Part shown: piece by piece, positions 1-6,413 of the stretch
Layout: every line of letters starts with the position of its first letter
How positions within the stretch are numbered: position 1 is the stretch's first letter
NCBI GenBank assembly: GCA_910579725.1
Contig: CAJTUD010000068.1
Coordinates: 1-15,623 of the forward strand
Origin: an uncultured Oscillospiraceae bacterium
GTDB taxonomy: Bacteria > Bacillota > Clostridia > Oscillospirales > Oscillospiraceae
Direction: 5' to 3'
Length of the DNA: 15,623 bases
Program-made: the position numbers and the translations under genes
The notes under the pieces: model-generated
What the model was told of the DNA's origin: nothing
The model's database searches: none
Seen by the model: the letters and a program-made list of their open reading frames with translations, nothing else

Positions 1-21
1 CGCCAAAGACGACAACGCCGC

Positions 22-70
22 CCTGTGCCATTTTGACCACCGAACTTTACCGATTCTCAAGTGTGTCGGC
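22..70 (+). repeat. Diverged 49-bp direct repeat, copy 1
   Basis: This stretch matches 227-275 without gaps: 38 of 49 positions are identical by hand alignment. Ten of the eleven differences are transitions, all A/T here and G/C in the other copy. The shared core is ACTTTACCG (44-52 here). The function is unknown. It may be a degraded coding duplication or a recombinase-related site. Confidence 0.6.
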
Positions 71-73
71 TAT

Positions 74-127
74 AAAAAAGCGGGGATATTTTGGACCCTC
101 CGAAAAGGAGCGTTCATGATATCCCCG
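74..127 (-). terminator. Rho-independent terminator, minus strand
   Basis: Read on the minus strand, CGGGGATAT (127-119) pairs perfectly with ATATCCCCG (89-81). An inner hairpin CTCC/GGAG lies in the loop. The outer stem is followed at once by C and six T residues (79-74). On the plus strand the same hairpin is followed only by a weak TTAATTTA, so leftward termination is the better reading. No minus-strand gene lies to its right, so the natural candidate transcript is one entering from the leftward promoter at 1081-1109, antisense to the recombinase. That link is inference. Confidence 0.6.
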
Positions 128-213
128 TTAATTTATGTTAAGGTATGGATGGCCGGTACACTCGAGAAACGGTAAAAGAGGGGAAGAAACACGGCGCCGG
201 GCAGGGCGGAGGA

Positions 214-232
214 CGCAGGCGGCCCGCCTGCG
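214..232. other. Small GC-rich hairpin upstream of the recombinase
   Basis: CGCAGGC (214-220) and GCCTGCG (226-232) form a perfect 7-bp inverted repeat around a 5-nt loop. No T-tract follows, so it is not a standard terminator. It overlaps the start of repeat copy 2 and lies 34 bp before the recombinase start, so it could affect the leader of that mRNA. Its function is unknown. Confidence 0.35.
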
Positions 233-275
233 CCGTTCTGACCGCCGGACTTTACCGGTTTTCGGGTGCGGCGGC
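227..275 (+). repeat. Diverged 49-bp direct repeat, copy 2
   Basis: This is the second copy of the repeat at 22-70, exactly 205 bp downstream. It overlaps the proposed GTG start of the recombinase at 266, so the first codons of that gene lie in repeat-derived sequence. This is one reason to doubt the annotated start. Confidence 0.6.
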
Positions 276-922
276 ACTATGATCCGGCAACGCGGAAGGG
301 GGCGGTAACGATTTCAAACAATACCTATGGATACATCCGGGTCAGTACCCGCGAGCAGAATGAGGACCGGCAGCTGGCCGCCATGCGGGAGCTCGCCATC
401 TCGAGGAAGAACATTTTTATGGACAAGCAGTCCGGCAAGGATTTTGAGCGGCCCCAGTACAAGCGGCTTATCAAAAAATTAAAGCCGGACGACCTGCTCT
501 ACATCAAGAGCATCGACCGGCTGGGGCGCAATTATGTGGAAATCCTGGAGCAGTGGCGGGTGCTCACCAGGGAAAAGCGGGTGGACATTGTGGTGTTGGA
601 CATGCCGCTGCTGGACACCCGGCGGGGCAAAGACCTGATGGGAACGTTCCTCAGCGACATTGTCTTGCAGGTGCTGTCCTTTGCCGCGGAGAACGAGCGC
701 ACCAACATCCGCCAGAGGCAGGCGGAGGGCATCGCGGCGGCGAAGGCCAGAGGCGTCCGGTTCGGCCGGCCGCCAAAGCCGCTGCCGGAGAATTTCCACA
801 GCGCATATCAGAGGTGGAAAGGCGGAGCGATCACCGGGACCGCGGCGGCGAAGGAGTGCGGCATGCCTCTGGCCACATTCCGCTATCATGCGCAGATTCA
901 CCAGAAGGCCGAGAATTTGTAA
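266..922 (+). CDS. Serine site-specific recombinase (resolvase/invertase family)
   Basis: A 218-aa small serine recombinase. It would cut both strands at a short palindromic site through a phosphoserine link and rejoin them after rotation. The N-terminal catalytic motif YGYIRVST holds Arg25 and the nucleophile Ser27. The family motif IDRLGRN follows at 83-89, with the usual dimer-helix region around 120-170. The last 40 or so residues (TAAAKECGMPLATFRYH) look like a helix-turn-helix DNA-binding domain, as in Hin-type proteins. The GTG start at 266 is uncertain: it has no clear ribosome site and lies inside a repeat. The conserved part begins near residue 17, so a later non-standard start is possible. 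No strong promoter is visible upstream. Three probable target palindromes begin 11 bp after its stop and flank a promoter, which favours a DNA invertase over a transposon resolvase. Confidence 0.9.
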   Translation: MRRHYDPATRKGAVTISNNTYGYIRVSTREQNEDRQLAAMRELAISRKNIFMDKQSGKDFERPQYKRLIKKLKPDDLLYIKSIDRLGRNYVEILEQWRVLTREKRVDIVVLDMPLLDTRRGKDLMGTFLSDIVLQVLSFAAENERTNIRQRQAEGIAAAKARGVRFGRPPKPLPENFHSAYQRWKGGAITGTAAAKECGMPLATFRYHAQIHQKAENL

Positions 923-932
923 CCAAAAAAAT

Positions 933-958
933 CTGCAAAAATGCGTACCTTTTTGCAA
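933..958 (+). repeat. Recombination-site-like palindrome, copy 1
   Basis: A 26-bp imperfect palindrome with perfect arms TGCAAAAA (934-941) and TTTTTGCA (950-957) around an asymmetric core whose central dinucleotide is GT (945-946). The 27-bp sequence from 933 is identical to 1018-1044 in the same orientation, centre-to-centre distance 85 bp. Size, AT-rich arms and a 2-bp centre are what is known for small serine recombinase crossover sites such as hix. It begins 11 bp after the recombinase stop. It could be an accessory binding site or an alternative crossover site. Confidence 0.65.
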
Positions 959-1017
959 GGGAATTTCCCTGCTTCTGCCAAGATCATATCACACAGATTC
1001 GCAGCGGTCAAGTCCTG

Positions 1018-1047
1018 CTGCAAAAATGCGTACCTTTTTGCAAGCCT
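1018..1047 (+). repeat. Left inverted repeat of the invertible segment (copy 2)
   Basis: This 30-bp sequence is repeated in inverse orientation at 1221-1250 with 26 of 30 positions matching. It contains the same 26-bp palindrome as copy 1, centred on GT at 1030-1031. The match to copy 3 runs 3 bp further on the inner side (AAGCCT) than the shared palindrome, so copies 2 and 3 look like the functional pair. Confidence 0.75.
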
Positions 1048-1237
1048 ATTCTTTTGCTGCCGCTTAGATAATACGCGAAGATAATATCATATGGATTCAC
1101 AATTTTCAAGCCCCAAAATAGGAGTAAATTCCCAAATAATTTTCCCGGGAAATTGGATATTTTCGACCAAAAACCGGACATATTCACAGGATACTTACAA
1201 AAGTATTTTGCGCGGCAGACAGGCTTACAAAAAGGTA
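1031..1237. other. Putative invertible promoter segment (phase switch)
   Basis: About 207 bp lie between the centres of the inverted sites (1030/1031 and 1237/1238). The central dinucleotide reads GT on the plus strand at copy 2 and GT on the minus strand at copy 3, so recombination between them would invert rather than delete the DNA. The segment is AT-rich compared with its surroundings and has no credible gene. It holds one strong promoter pointing left, and a 12-bp perfect palindrome TTTCCCGGGAAA at 1141-1152. Inversion would place the promoter at about 1159-1187 pointing right, with a start near 1194, some 236 nt before the first EPS gene. Promoter inversion by serine recombinases is established for Bacteroides capsules (Mpi). 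Its occurrence here is inference from one orientation. Confidence 0.7.
1081..1109 (-). promoter_or_regulatory. Sigma-A-type promoter inside the invertible segment, facing left
   Basis: On the minus strand TTGAAA (1109-1104) and TATTAT (1086-1081) are separated by exactly 17 bp. Each hexamer matches the consensus at five of six positions. The predicted start is near 1074. As assembled, it transcribes away from the EPS operon, across sites 2 and 1 and antisense to the recombinase gene. I found no comparable promoter on the plus strand of this segment. Confidence 0.7.
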
Positions 1238-1250
1238 CACATTTCTGCAA
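1221..1250 (-). repeat. Right inverted repeat of the invertible segment (copy 3)
   Basis: This is the reverse-complement partner of 1018-1047 (26 of 30 matches). The core GGTAC and the left AAAAA arm are intact, while the other arm is ATTTCTGCA instead of ATTTTTGCA. The central dinucleotide is AC at 1237-1238 on the plus strand, that is GT on the minus strand, as needed for inversion with copy 2. Confidence 0.75.
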
Positions 1251-1365
1251 ACCTCTCATTTATCCGCAGGAAGCTATAGGCCTCTTTTCAGAAAACCCGA
1301 GCGCAGAGAAGCAGATGGTTCCCCAAAGATTGATGTACTGAAAGCTGAGGACTGTTTTATTGTAA

Positions 1366-1384
1366 CCGCCGGGTGAAGCGGCGG
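1366..1384 (+). other. Hairpin in the EPS operon leader
   Basis: CCGCC (1366-1370) can pair with GGCGG (1380-1384) around a 9-nt loop, 46 bp before the first EPS gene. No T-run follows, so it is not a standard terminator. The DNA from 1251 to 1429 otherwise holds the leader and a good ribosome site (GGAGG 1417-1421), but no convincing promoter; the best is a weak TTGATG at 1330 without a good -10. The hairpin could be a processing or antitermination element, but no NusG/LoaP-type gene is present in the window. Confidence 0.3.
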
Positions 1385-1429
1385 GCGGAAACTGCGGAAT
1401 ATTTCCAACAACAACTGGAGGTGTTCTAC

Positions 1430-2125
1430 ATGAAAGCGGCAAAAAAACTGGAGTCTGTGGAAGTGGAAGCAACAGAAGAAATTCTGCCGGCATTCTGTGA
1501 TTTATCCGCCGGACAGGGGACGGGATACCTGCGGTACAAGCGGATTCAGGACGTGATCCTGTCCGCTCTGGCGCTGGTGGTGCTCTCGCCGCTGCTGATT
1601 CTGATTGCGCTGGCGATTGTGGTAGACGATCCCCGGGGCGGCCCGATCTTCACCCAGTCCCGCTGCGGAATGGGCGGCAGGGAGTTCCGGCTCTACAAGT
1701 TCCGCACGATGTGCGCGGACGCGGAGGAGCAGCTGGAGAAGCTGCTGCCCTATAACGAAATGACCGGCCCCGCCTTCAAAATCAGGGAGGATCCCCGCAT
1801 CACCAGATTCGGACGGCTGCTGCGCTCCACCAGCCTCGATGAGCTGCCCCAGCTTATCAACATTCTGCGCGGAGACATGTCGATTGTGGGCCCCCGTCCT
1901 CCTCTTCCCAGAGAGGTGGTCAAATATACGCCCTATCAGCGCCAGCGGCTGAACATCCAGCCGGGGCTCACCTGCTTCTGGCAGATCCAGCGGGGCCGGA
2001 ACGAGCTGGATTTTGACGCCTGGATGGAGCTGGATTTGCGCTATATCCGGGAACGGAACTGGCTGCTGGACTGGAAGCTCATTTTCCTGACGGTGAAAAC
2101 GATTTTCCGCAGGGACGGCGTCTGA
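1430..2125 (+). CDS. Undecaprenyl-phosphate sugar phosphotransferase (initiating)
   Basis: A 231-aa bacterial sugar transferase (PF02397-type, small PglC/CapM-like form). It would transfer a sugar-1-phosphate from a UDP-sugar to undecaprenyl phosphate on the inner membrane face, the first step of EPS repeat assembly. One hydrophobic membrane segment lies at about 42-64. Family motifs are YKFRTM (89-94), DPRITRFGRLLRSTSLDELPQ (121-141, with the Asp137-Glu138 pair matching the catalytic dyad known from PglC), and GDMSIVGPRPPL (148-159). I chose ATG 1430 over GTG 1373 because GGAGG lies 8 bp before it. It is the first gene of the operon, and the next begins 24 bp after its stop. The sugar cannot be told from sequence. 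It lacks the N-terminal multi-helix part of WcaJ-type proteins. Confidence 0.93.
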   Translation: MKAAKKLESVEVEATEEILPAFCDLSAGQGTGYLRYKRIQDVILSALALVVLSPLLILIALAIVVDDPRGGPIFTQSRCGMGGREFRLYKFRTMCADAEEQLEKLLPYNEMTGPAFKIREDPRITRFGRLLRSTSLDELPQLINILRGDMSIVGPRPPLPREVVKYTPYQRQRLNIQPGLTCFWQIQRGRNELDFDAWMELDLRYIRERNWLLDWKLIFLTVKTIFRRDGV

Positions 2126-2149
2126 GCGGATTGTGACAAGGAGGTAACT

Positions 2150-3055
2150 GTGGTGAAGGAAGCGAAGGAACCCGCCGGCACCGCCTCCCGGCGGAGGAGA
2201 GGACGGCGCGTCCGGATCGTTTTCTGGCTGGTTTTGACGGCCGTCATACTGGTTTTGGGCGGGCGGAGGCTGCTGTCCGAGGAGCTGGAGGTCAGCTTTT
2301 ATCATTTGTATTCTCCCAAAATTGTGGGCGCGGAAAGCGTCCGGGCCGTGGTTCTGTCGGACCTGCATAACCGGGAATTTGGTCCCGGCAATCGGGAGCT
2401 GACCCGTCAGATCACCGCGCTGGAGCCGGATTTGATCCTGATTGCGGGAGATATGGTCAACGCGGACGACGAAAATCTTGATATTGTACTGAACCTGTGC
2501 CGCGCTCTGGTGGAAATCGCCCCGGTCTACTACAGTCCCGGCAACCATGAGAGCAATCTGATGTATGAGCAGGACAGCCCCCTGGAAAGCCTGCTGACGG
2601 AGTGCGGCGTCCATTTCCTGGTGACATGGTCGGAGGAGACGGTGGTGGGCAAGACGCCCTTCCTGATCGGAGGGCTGAACACCTCCCCGGAGGGATTTTC
2701 CGAATACGGGGCCGCTTTCATGGAGGAATACCAGCAGAGCGCCGCCTTCAAGCTCCTGATTTCCCACTATCCCAGCCTTTACTATAACGCGCTGGCGGAC
2801 GCGGAGATCGATCTTGCCGTCTGCGGCCATTTCCACGGCGGACAGGTGCGCCTGCCGGTGCTGGGGGGACTGTATCACGTGGATACCGGATTCTTCCCGC
2901 AGTACAGCGGCGGCATGTACCAGCTCTCCCGCGCAGCTGTCTTTGTTTCCAGAGGGATGGGCGGACACAGCCCGTTCCCCCGGGTGAACAACCGGCCCGA
3001 ACTGGCTGTTATCGACATCAACGGCCGGCAGGACGCCACTCCCCGGCAGTCATGA
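2150..3055 (+). CDS. Membrane-anchored metallophosphoesterase (YaeI/YkuE-like)
   Basis: A 301-aa calcineurin-like phosphoesterase. After a basic N-terminus (RRRRGRR) there is one membrane helix at about 23-39, so the catalytic part probably lies outside the cytoplasm. All metal-binding motifs are present: SDLHN with Asp71 and His73, GD at 100-101, GNHES with Asn132 and His133, SHYP with His206, and GHFHGGQ with His227 and His229. The full GHxHGGQ form fits the YaeI/YkuE branch. The start is GTG 2150 or GTG 2153, both after AAGGAGG (2138-2144); 2153 has the more usual spacing. Its place in the operon suggests a role in EPS export or lipid-carrier turnover, for example removing a phosphate or cleaving a phosphodiester, but the substrate is unknown. 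Confidence 0.88.
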   Translation: MVKEAKEPAGTASRRRRGRRVRIVFWLVLTAVILVLGGRRLLSEELEVSFYHLYSPKIVGAESVRAVVLSDLHNREFGPGNRELTRQITALEPDLILIAGDMVNADDENLDIVLNLCRALVEIAPVYYSPGNHESNLMYEQDSPLESLLTECGVHFLVTWSEETVVGKTPFLIGGLNTSPEGFSEYGAAFMEEYQQSAAFKLLISHYPSLYYNALADAEIDLAVCGHFHGGQVRLPVLGGLYHVDTGFFPQYSGGMYQLSRAAVFVSRGMGGHSPFPRVNNRPELAVIDINGRQDATPRQS

Positions 3056-3074
3056 GGAAAGGAGCTGAGGAGAT

Positions 3075-4511
3075 ATGGTTATTCTGAGCGCCGCCGCGCT
3101 GGCTCTGAAAGCGTATCTGGCCTATCTGTGCGCGGTCCTGCTCTACCGTTTTTTGAAAATCAGATCAAAGCTGCCCGCCATGGAGCTGCGGGGCGGCCTG
3201 AGCCGGCGTACCGGAAGGAAACTGGCGGTATGCGGCGCGCTGTTTTTTTTCACCTGCTTTGCCGGGCAGATGGGGCCCGCCCTCTATTCCCCGGATATGC
3301 TGATGGTGTTCAACTATGAGGAGGCGGCCCGGGGACAGAATCCCAACGTCACCCGGTTTAACGAATCCGACATTCTCTCCGACCACATCCTGGAGGAGGT
3401 GATCCGCCGGGGAGACCTGAAAATCAGCGTGGACCGGCTGGCGGATTTCCTGACCATCTCAGCGCCGCTGGACGCGGAAAAGCTGGACGTCTCCGTGGAG
3501 TCGAATCTGAAAATATCCACGGAGTACCGCGTTCGCTGCTCCGGCAAGGTGTCCTTGTACCGCACGAGTCCGAGAACGGTGCTGAGCCTTCTGGCGGACG
3601 CCTACTGGGAGTATTTTGTGAGCAGCTATGGGGAAAACGACAGCGTGCTGGATTTGTCCTTTGAGGGGCTGGAGGGAATGGAATACCTGGATGTGAAGGA
3701 TTATTTGAGCATGCAGGCCAACAAGCTGCGCAACTATATCCCCGTCTACAGCAACGAGAGCAGCAGCTTCCGGGAGACGGACAGTCAGGAGACCTTTGCC
3801 TCTCTGTCCCAGAAGATCAGCAATTTTATTGACATTGATCTGGAGCGCTACGAAGCCTTTGTGCTGGAAAACGGCCTTTCACAGAACAGCCGCACCTACC
3901 AGTCGCGGATGCAGTACGCCAACCGCCTGCTGGACACCTCCCAGCGGAAGGAGCTGGCGGCCTATGACGTGCGCATTGAGGCGATTCAGATGTATGACGC
4001 CTTTATGACCCGCTTTGTGCTGATCCCCACCTACGACGAGGAGAAGGAATTTTACATGTCCCGGACAAAGGTGGGCGTGGACTACTTCGCGGACGAGGCC
4101 AAGGAGCATCTGGCCACAGCCACTGTGCAGGGGGAGGAAATCGAGCACAACGCCTACGCCTCCGAGCAGATCCGCACCTCCAAGGCTGGGACGGCCGCCT
4201 ATGACCAGGCCGCCCGGTATATCGAAGAGATGAAGGCGGAGCTCCAGAACCTGTCCGTACAGTGCCGGGAGCTGTGCGGCGCGTATTTCAGAGAAAAGCG
4301 GGCCGGTTACATTCAGGTGGGCTTCACCGCGCCCTCCGCCGCAGGCGAGGCGGTCAAGGCGTTTGCGCTTGCCGCGGCCTTCGCCGCCGCGCAGGCGGGG
4401 TTTGCCGTCTCAGAGCCCGTTTACCGGGAGCTGCGGGAAAATCATGCCGGACGCGGAAGCGGCAAGGCCGGAGAGGGGAAAGAAGAGCGCAAGGAGAATG
4501 GGGCCAAATGA
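3075..4511 (+). CDS. Wzz-like membrane protein, possible EPS chain-length determinant
   Basis: A 478-aa protein with hydrophobic segments near 5-25 and 51-68, a long polar middle part, and a hydrophobic Ala-rich segment near 425-445 before a charged tail. The part just after the second segment (about 70-140: YSPDMLMVFNYEE, then a SDHILEEVIRRGDLKISVDRLADFLTIS stretch) resembles the extracytoplasmic alpha/beta domain of Wzz/PCP proteins. The middle is probably helical. The gene lies directly before a clearer Wzz-type protein and overlaps it by 4 bp, so the two probably act together in the membrane. ATG 3075 follows a GAGGAG site. No Walker kinase motif is present. The assignment rests on topology, a weak local likeness and position; it could be an EPS-specific membrane protein of an unnamed family. 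Confidence 0.6.
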   Translation: MVILSAAALALKAYLAYLCAVLLYRFLKIRSKLPAMELRGGLSRRTGRKLAVCGALFFFTCFAGQMGPALYSPDMLMVFNYEEAARGQNPNVTRFNESDILSDHILEEVIRRGDLKISVDRLADFLTISAPLDAEKLDVSVESNLKISTEYRVRCSGKVSLYRTSPRTVLSLLADAYWEYFVSSYGENDSVLDLSFEGLEGMEYLDVKDYLSMQANKLRNYIPVYSNESSSFRETDSQETFASLSQKISNFIDIDLERYEAFVLENGLSQNSRTYQSRMQYANRLLDTSQRKELAAYDVRIEAIQMYDAFMTRFVLIPTYDEEKEFYMSRTKVGVDYFADEAKEHLATATVQGEEIEHNAYASEQIRTSKAGTAAYDQAARYIEEMKAELQNLSVQCRELCGAYFREKRAGYIQVGFTAPSAAGEAVKAFALAAAFAAAQAGFAVSEPVYRELRENHAGRGSGKAGEGKEERKENGAK

Positions 4512-6391
4512 AAGAGCTTGATGTTTTTCGTTATCTGAAAAAATACCGCGCTTTGATCGCCGGCTTTTCCATTCTGGCGGGAGCCGCCTTCTTTCTGGCG
4601 GCCCAGTACCGCATCCAGCAGTATACCGCCGCGACGGTGATCGAGTACGCCGGTTCCCGGGCTGCCGGGGGGCTCTCTCCGGACGGCACGCGCATCGACA
4701 CCACGGAAATCTACGCCACCAACCTGGTGGCCCAGGCCATGAAGGCCCTTGACATCGGCTATACGGAAGCAACCGCCAATCAAATCCGCATGGGCCTCCA
4801 TGTGGAGCCCGTCGTTACCGAGGAGGACCAGCAGATACAGAAATCAAAGCTGGAGAATGGGGAGTCGGATTATGAGTTCATACCCACCCGCTTCATTGTC
4901 TCCTTCACCTGCGGCGTGGAAAACGGGATGGACTATCCCCGGAAGGTTTTGAATCAGATTTTGCAGGAGTACGCGGAGTACTACGGAAAAACCCACGTCA
5001 ACACCTCCCAGGCGGCAAACCCGGTCAGCGACATCACCTCCAAGAGCTATGACTATCTGGAAATGGCGGAGGTCATGGACAAGACGCTGGAGAGCGTCAC
5101 GGAGCATCTGGAGAACAAGGCCTCGTGGAACGGGGAGTTCCGCTCCAGCCGCACCGGGCGGAGCTTCCAGGACCTCTATGACGAGTTCAATTTCATCCGG
5201 CGGGCGGAGGTCCGCCAGCTCTTTTCGGAAATTCTGTCGGGCCGGGTCACAAAGGACCGGGACGTGCTTCTGGACAAATATCAGAACCGGAATAACGATC
5301 TGGTCATCGCCAACAACGCCGCCAGCTTTGAAATTGAGCGGATTCGCGGGATTATTGACGCCTATGAGGACACCGTGGGCGAGCTGAGCGTCACTTACCG
5401 CCAGAACGAGGACGGCAGCGAGGAAGCGGTCTGGAACAACAGCGTGCTGCCGGATGTGTACGACGACTGGAACAAGGACGAGGACGGCCAGTGGACGCCG
5501 GTTGACCGGACGGCGGAGTATGACCGGCTGCTCATGCAGTACATTGAGGACCGCACCCTCTTTGAGCAGAACCTGATTGACAAGGACTACAACGAGTATG
5601 TGCTGCGGGTATTCTCCGGTGCGCCCGCAAGCTCGTCCCAGGCCGCCCAGGAGCGGATTCAGGCGGAAATCCAGCGGCTGGCGGAGAAGATCAACAGCCT
5701 GCAAACAGTCTATTACGAAACCAACGACGAGTACAACGAGTACCTGGGGGCGCAGAACATCCTGATGCTCTCCAGCGTGCGGGTGACGGAGCGGTTCCCC
5801 ATTCTGATTTTCACCGCGCTGATCGTGGTGATCTTCGGGGCGCTGGGCTGCGCCGGAGCGGCGCTTTTCGGCAGAATCGAGGACTTTATCGAGTACTACG
5901 CCTTCACCAACAAGGCCGACGGCCTGCCCAACCGGGCCAAGTGCGACCAGTACATTGCCGCCCGGGAGCACCGGCCCATTCCGGAGGGCTTTACCTGCGT
6001 CGTGTGCAAATTGACCAATCTGCAATCGGAGAACGCCCGGCTGGGCCGGGAGGCCGGCGACAGAATGATCAAAGACTTCGCGGAAACGCTCACGTCGATT
6101 TTCGTCCCCTCCGGCAAGGTGTTTGTAGGCAACAACGGCGCGGGGCAGTACCTGATCTTCGCGGAGGCCATGGAGGCGGAGCAGGCGGAGGCGGCTCTGT
6201 TCCAGCTGGGCGTCGCGCTGGAGGAGAAGACCCGGGACAAGGGCTACAGCCTGGCGCTGCAAAGCGGATTCGCCCGGGCGGGCGACGAGGAGTGCTTCTA
6301 TATCCGCAAGCTTTTGTCCGCGGCCATGAAGCGGGTGGGCGCGGCGAAGGAAGAGGGCGCCTCCCAGCCTGCGTCGGTACAGGAAACGTGA
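4508..6391 (+). CDS. Wzz-type chain-length protein fused to a degenerate GGDEF domain
   Basis: A 627-aa protein. Residues 1-40 have the Wzz layout: short cytoplasmic start, helix at about 14-33, then the extracytoplasmic strand YTAATVIEY. A long, probably coiled-coil middle (about 210-420) ends in a second membrane helix near 430-455. The cytoplasmic C-terminus (about 463-615) resembles a GGDEF domain: DGLPNR (471-476) takes the place of the usual TGLPNR, followed by a ...CKLTNLQSENARLGREAGDRM... stretch like the family's metal/substrate helix. The signature GGDEF is replaced by GAGQY (544-548) and no RxxD inhibitory site is visible. It should therefore not make c-di-GMP, but might bind a nucleotide or a partner. 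ATG 4508 was chosen because AAGGAG lies upstream and the ATGA overlap couples it to the preceding gene. No BY-kinase domain is present. Confidence 0.8.
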   Translation: MKELDVFRYLKKYRALIAGFSILAGAAFFLAAQYRIQQYTAATVIEYAGSRAAGGLSPDGTRIDTTEIYATNLVAQAMKALDIGYTEATANQIRMGLHVEPVVTEEDQQIQKSKLENGESDYEFIPTRFIVSFTCGVENGMDYPRKVLNQILQEYAEYYGKTHVNTSQAANPVSDITSKSYDYLEMAEVMDKTLESVTEHLENKASWNGEFRSSRTGRSFQDLYDEFNFIRRAEVRQLFSEILSGRVTKDRDVLLDKYQNRNNDLVIANNAASFEIERIRGIIDAYEDTVGELSVTYRQNEDGSEEAVWNNSVLPDVYDDWNKDEDGQWTPVDRTAEYDRLLMQYIEDRTLFEQNLIDKDYNEYVLRVFSGAPASSSQAAQERIQAEIQRLAEKINSLQTVYYETNDEYNEYLGAQNILMLSSVRVTERFPILIFTALIVVIFGALGCAGAALFGRIEDFIEYYAFTNKADGLPNRAKCDQYIAAREHRPIPEGFTCVVCKLTNLQSENARLGREAGDRMIKDFAETLTSIFVPSGKVFVGNNGAGQYLIFAEAMEAEQAEAALFQLGVALEEKTRDKGYSLALQSGFARAGDEECFYIRKLLSAAMKRVGAAKEEGASQPASVQET

Positions 6392-6413
6392 TGGAAGGGA
6401 AGGGGGAGGAAGC

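Noticed and set aside
2..175. Open frame of 57 codons from the window edge to a stop, possible 3' end of an upstream gene
   Set aside because: It covers a strong hairpin, has no recognisable protein motif, and overlaps a repeat better explained in another frame. The left edge hides any start, so I could not support it as a gene.
959..970. GGGAATTTCCCT just after site 1 as a terminator for the recombinase gene
   Set aside because: The stem is only about 5 to 6 bp with a minimal loop and there is no T-run after it.
266..1250. Transposon resolvase with res sites, as the remains of a Tn3-like element
   Set aside because: No transposase, no terminal repeats and no cargo are visible. The inverted copy flanking a promoter fits an invertase better, although a res-like three-site array is not formally excluded.
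1091..1341. Short open frames on both strands over the switch region (62 to 83 codons)
   Set aside because: They consist largely of translated recombination sites (QKGTHFC-like peptides on both strands), lack ribosome sites and have no family likeness.
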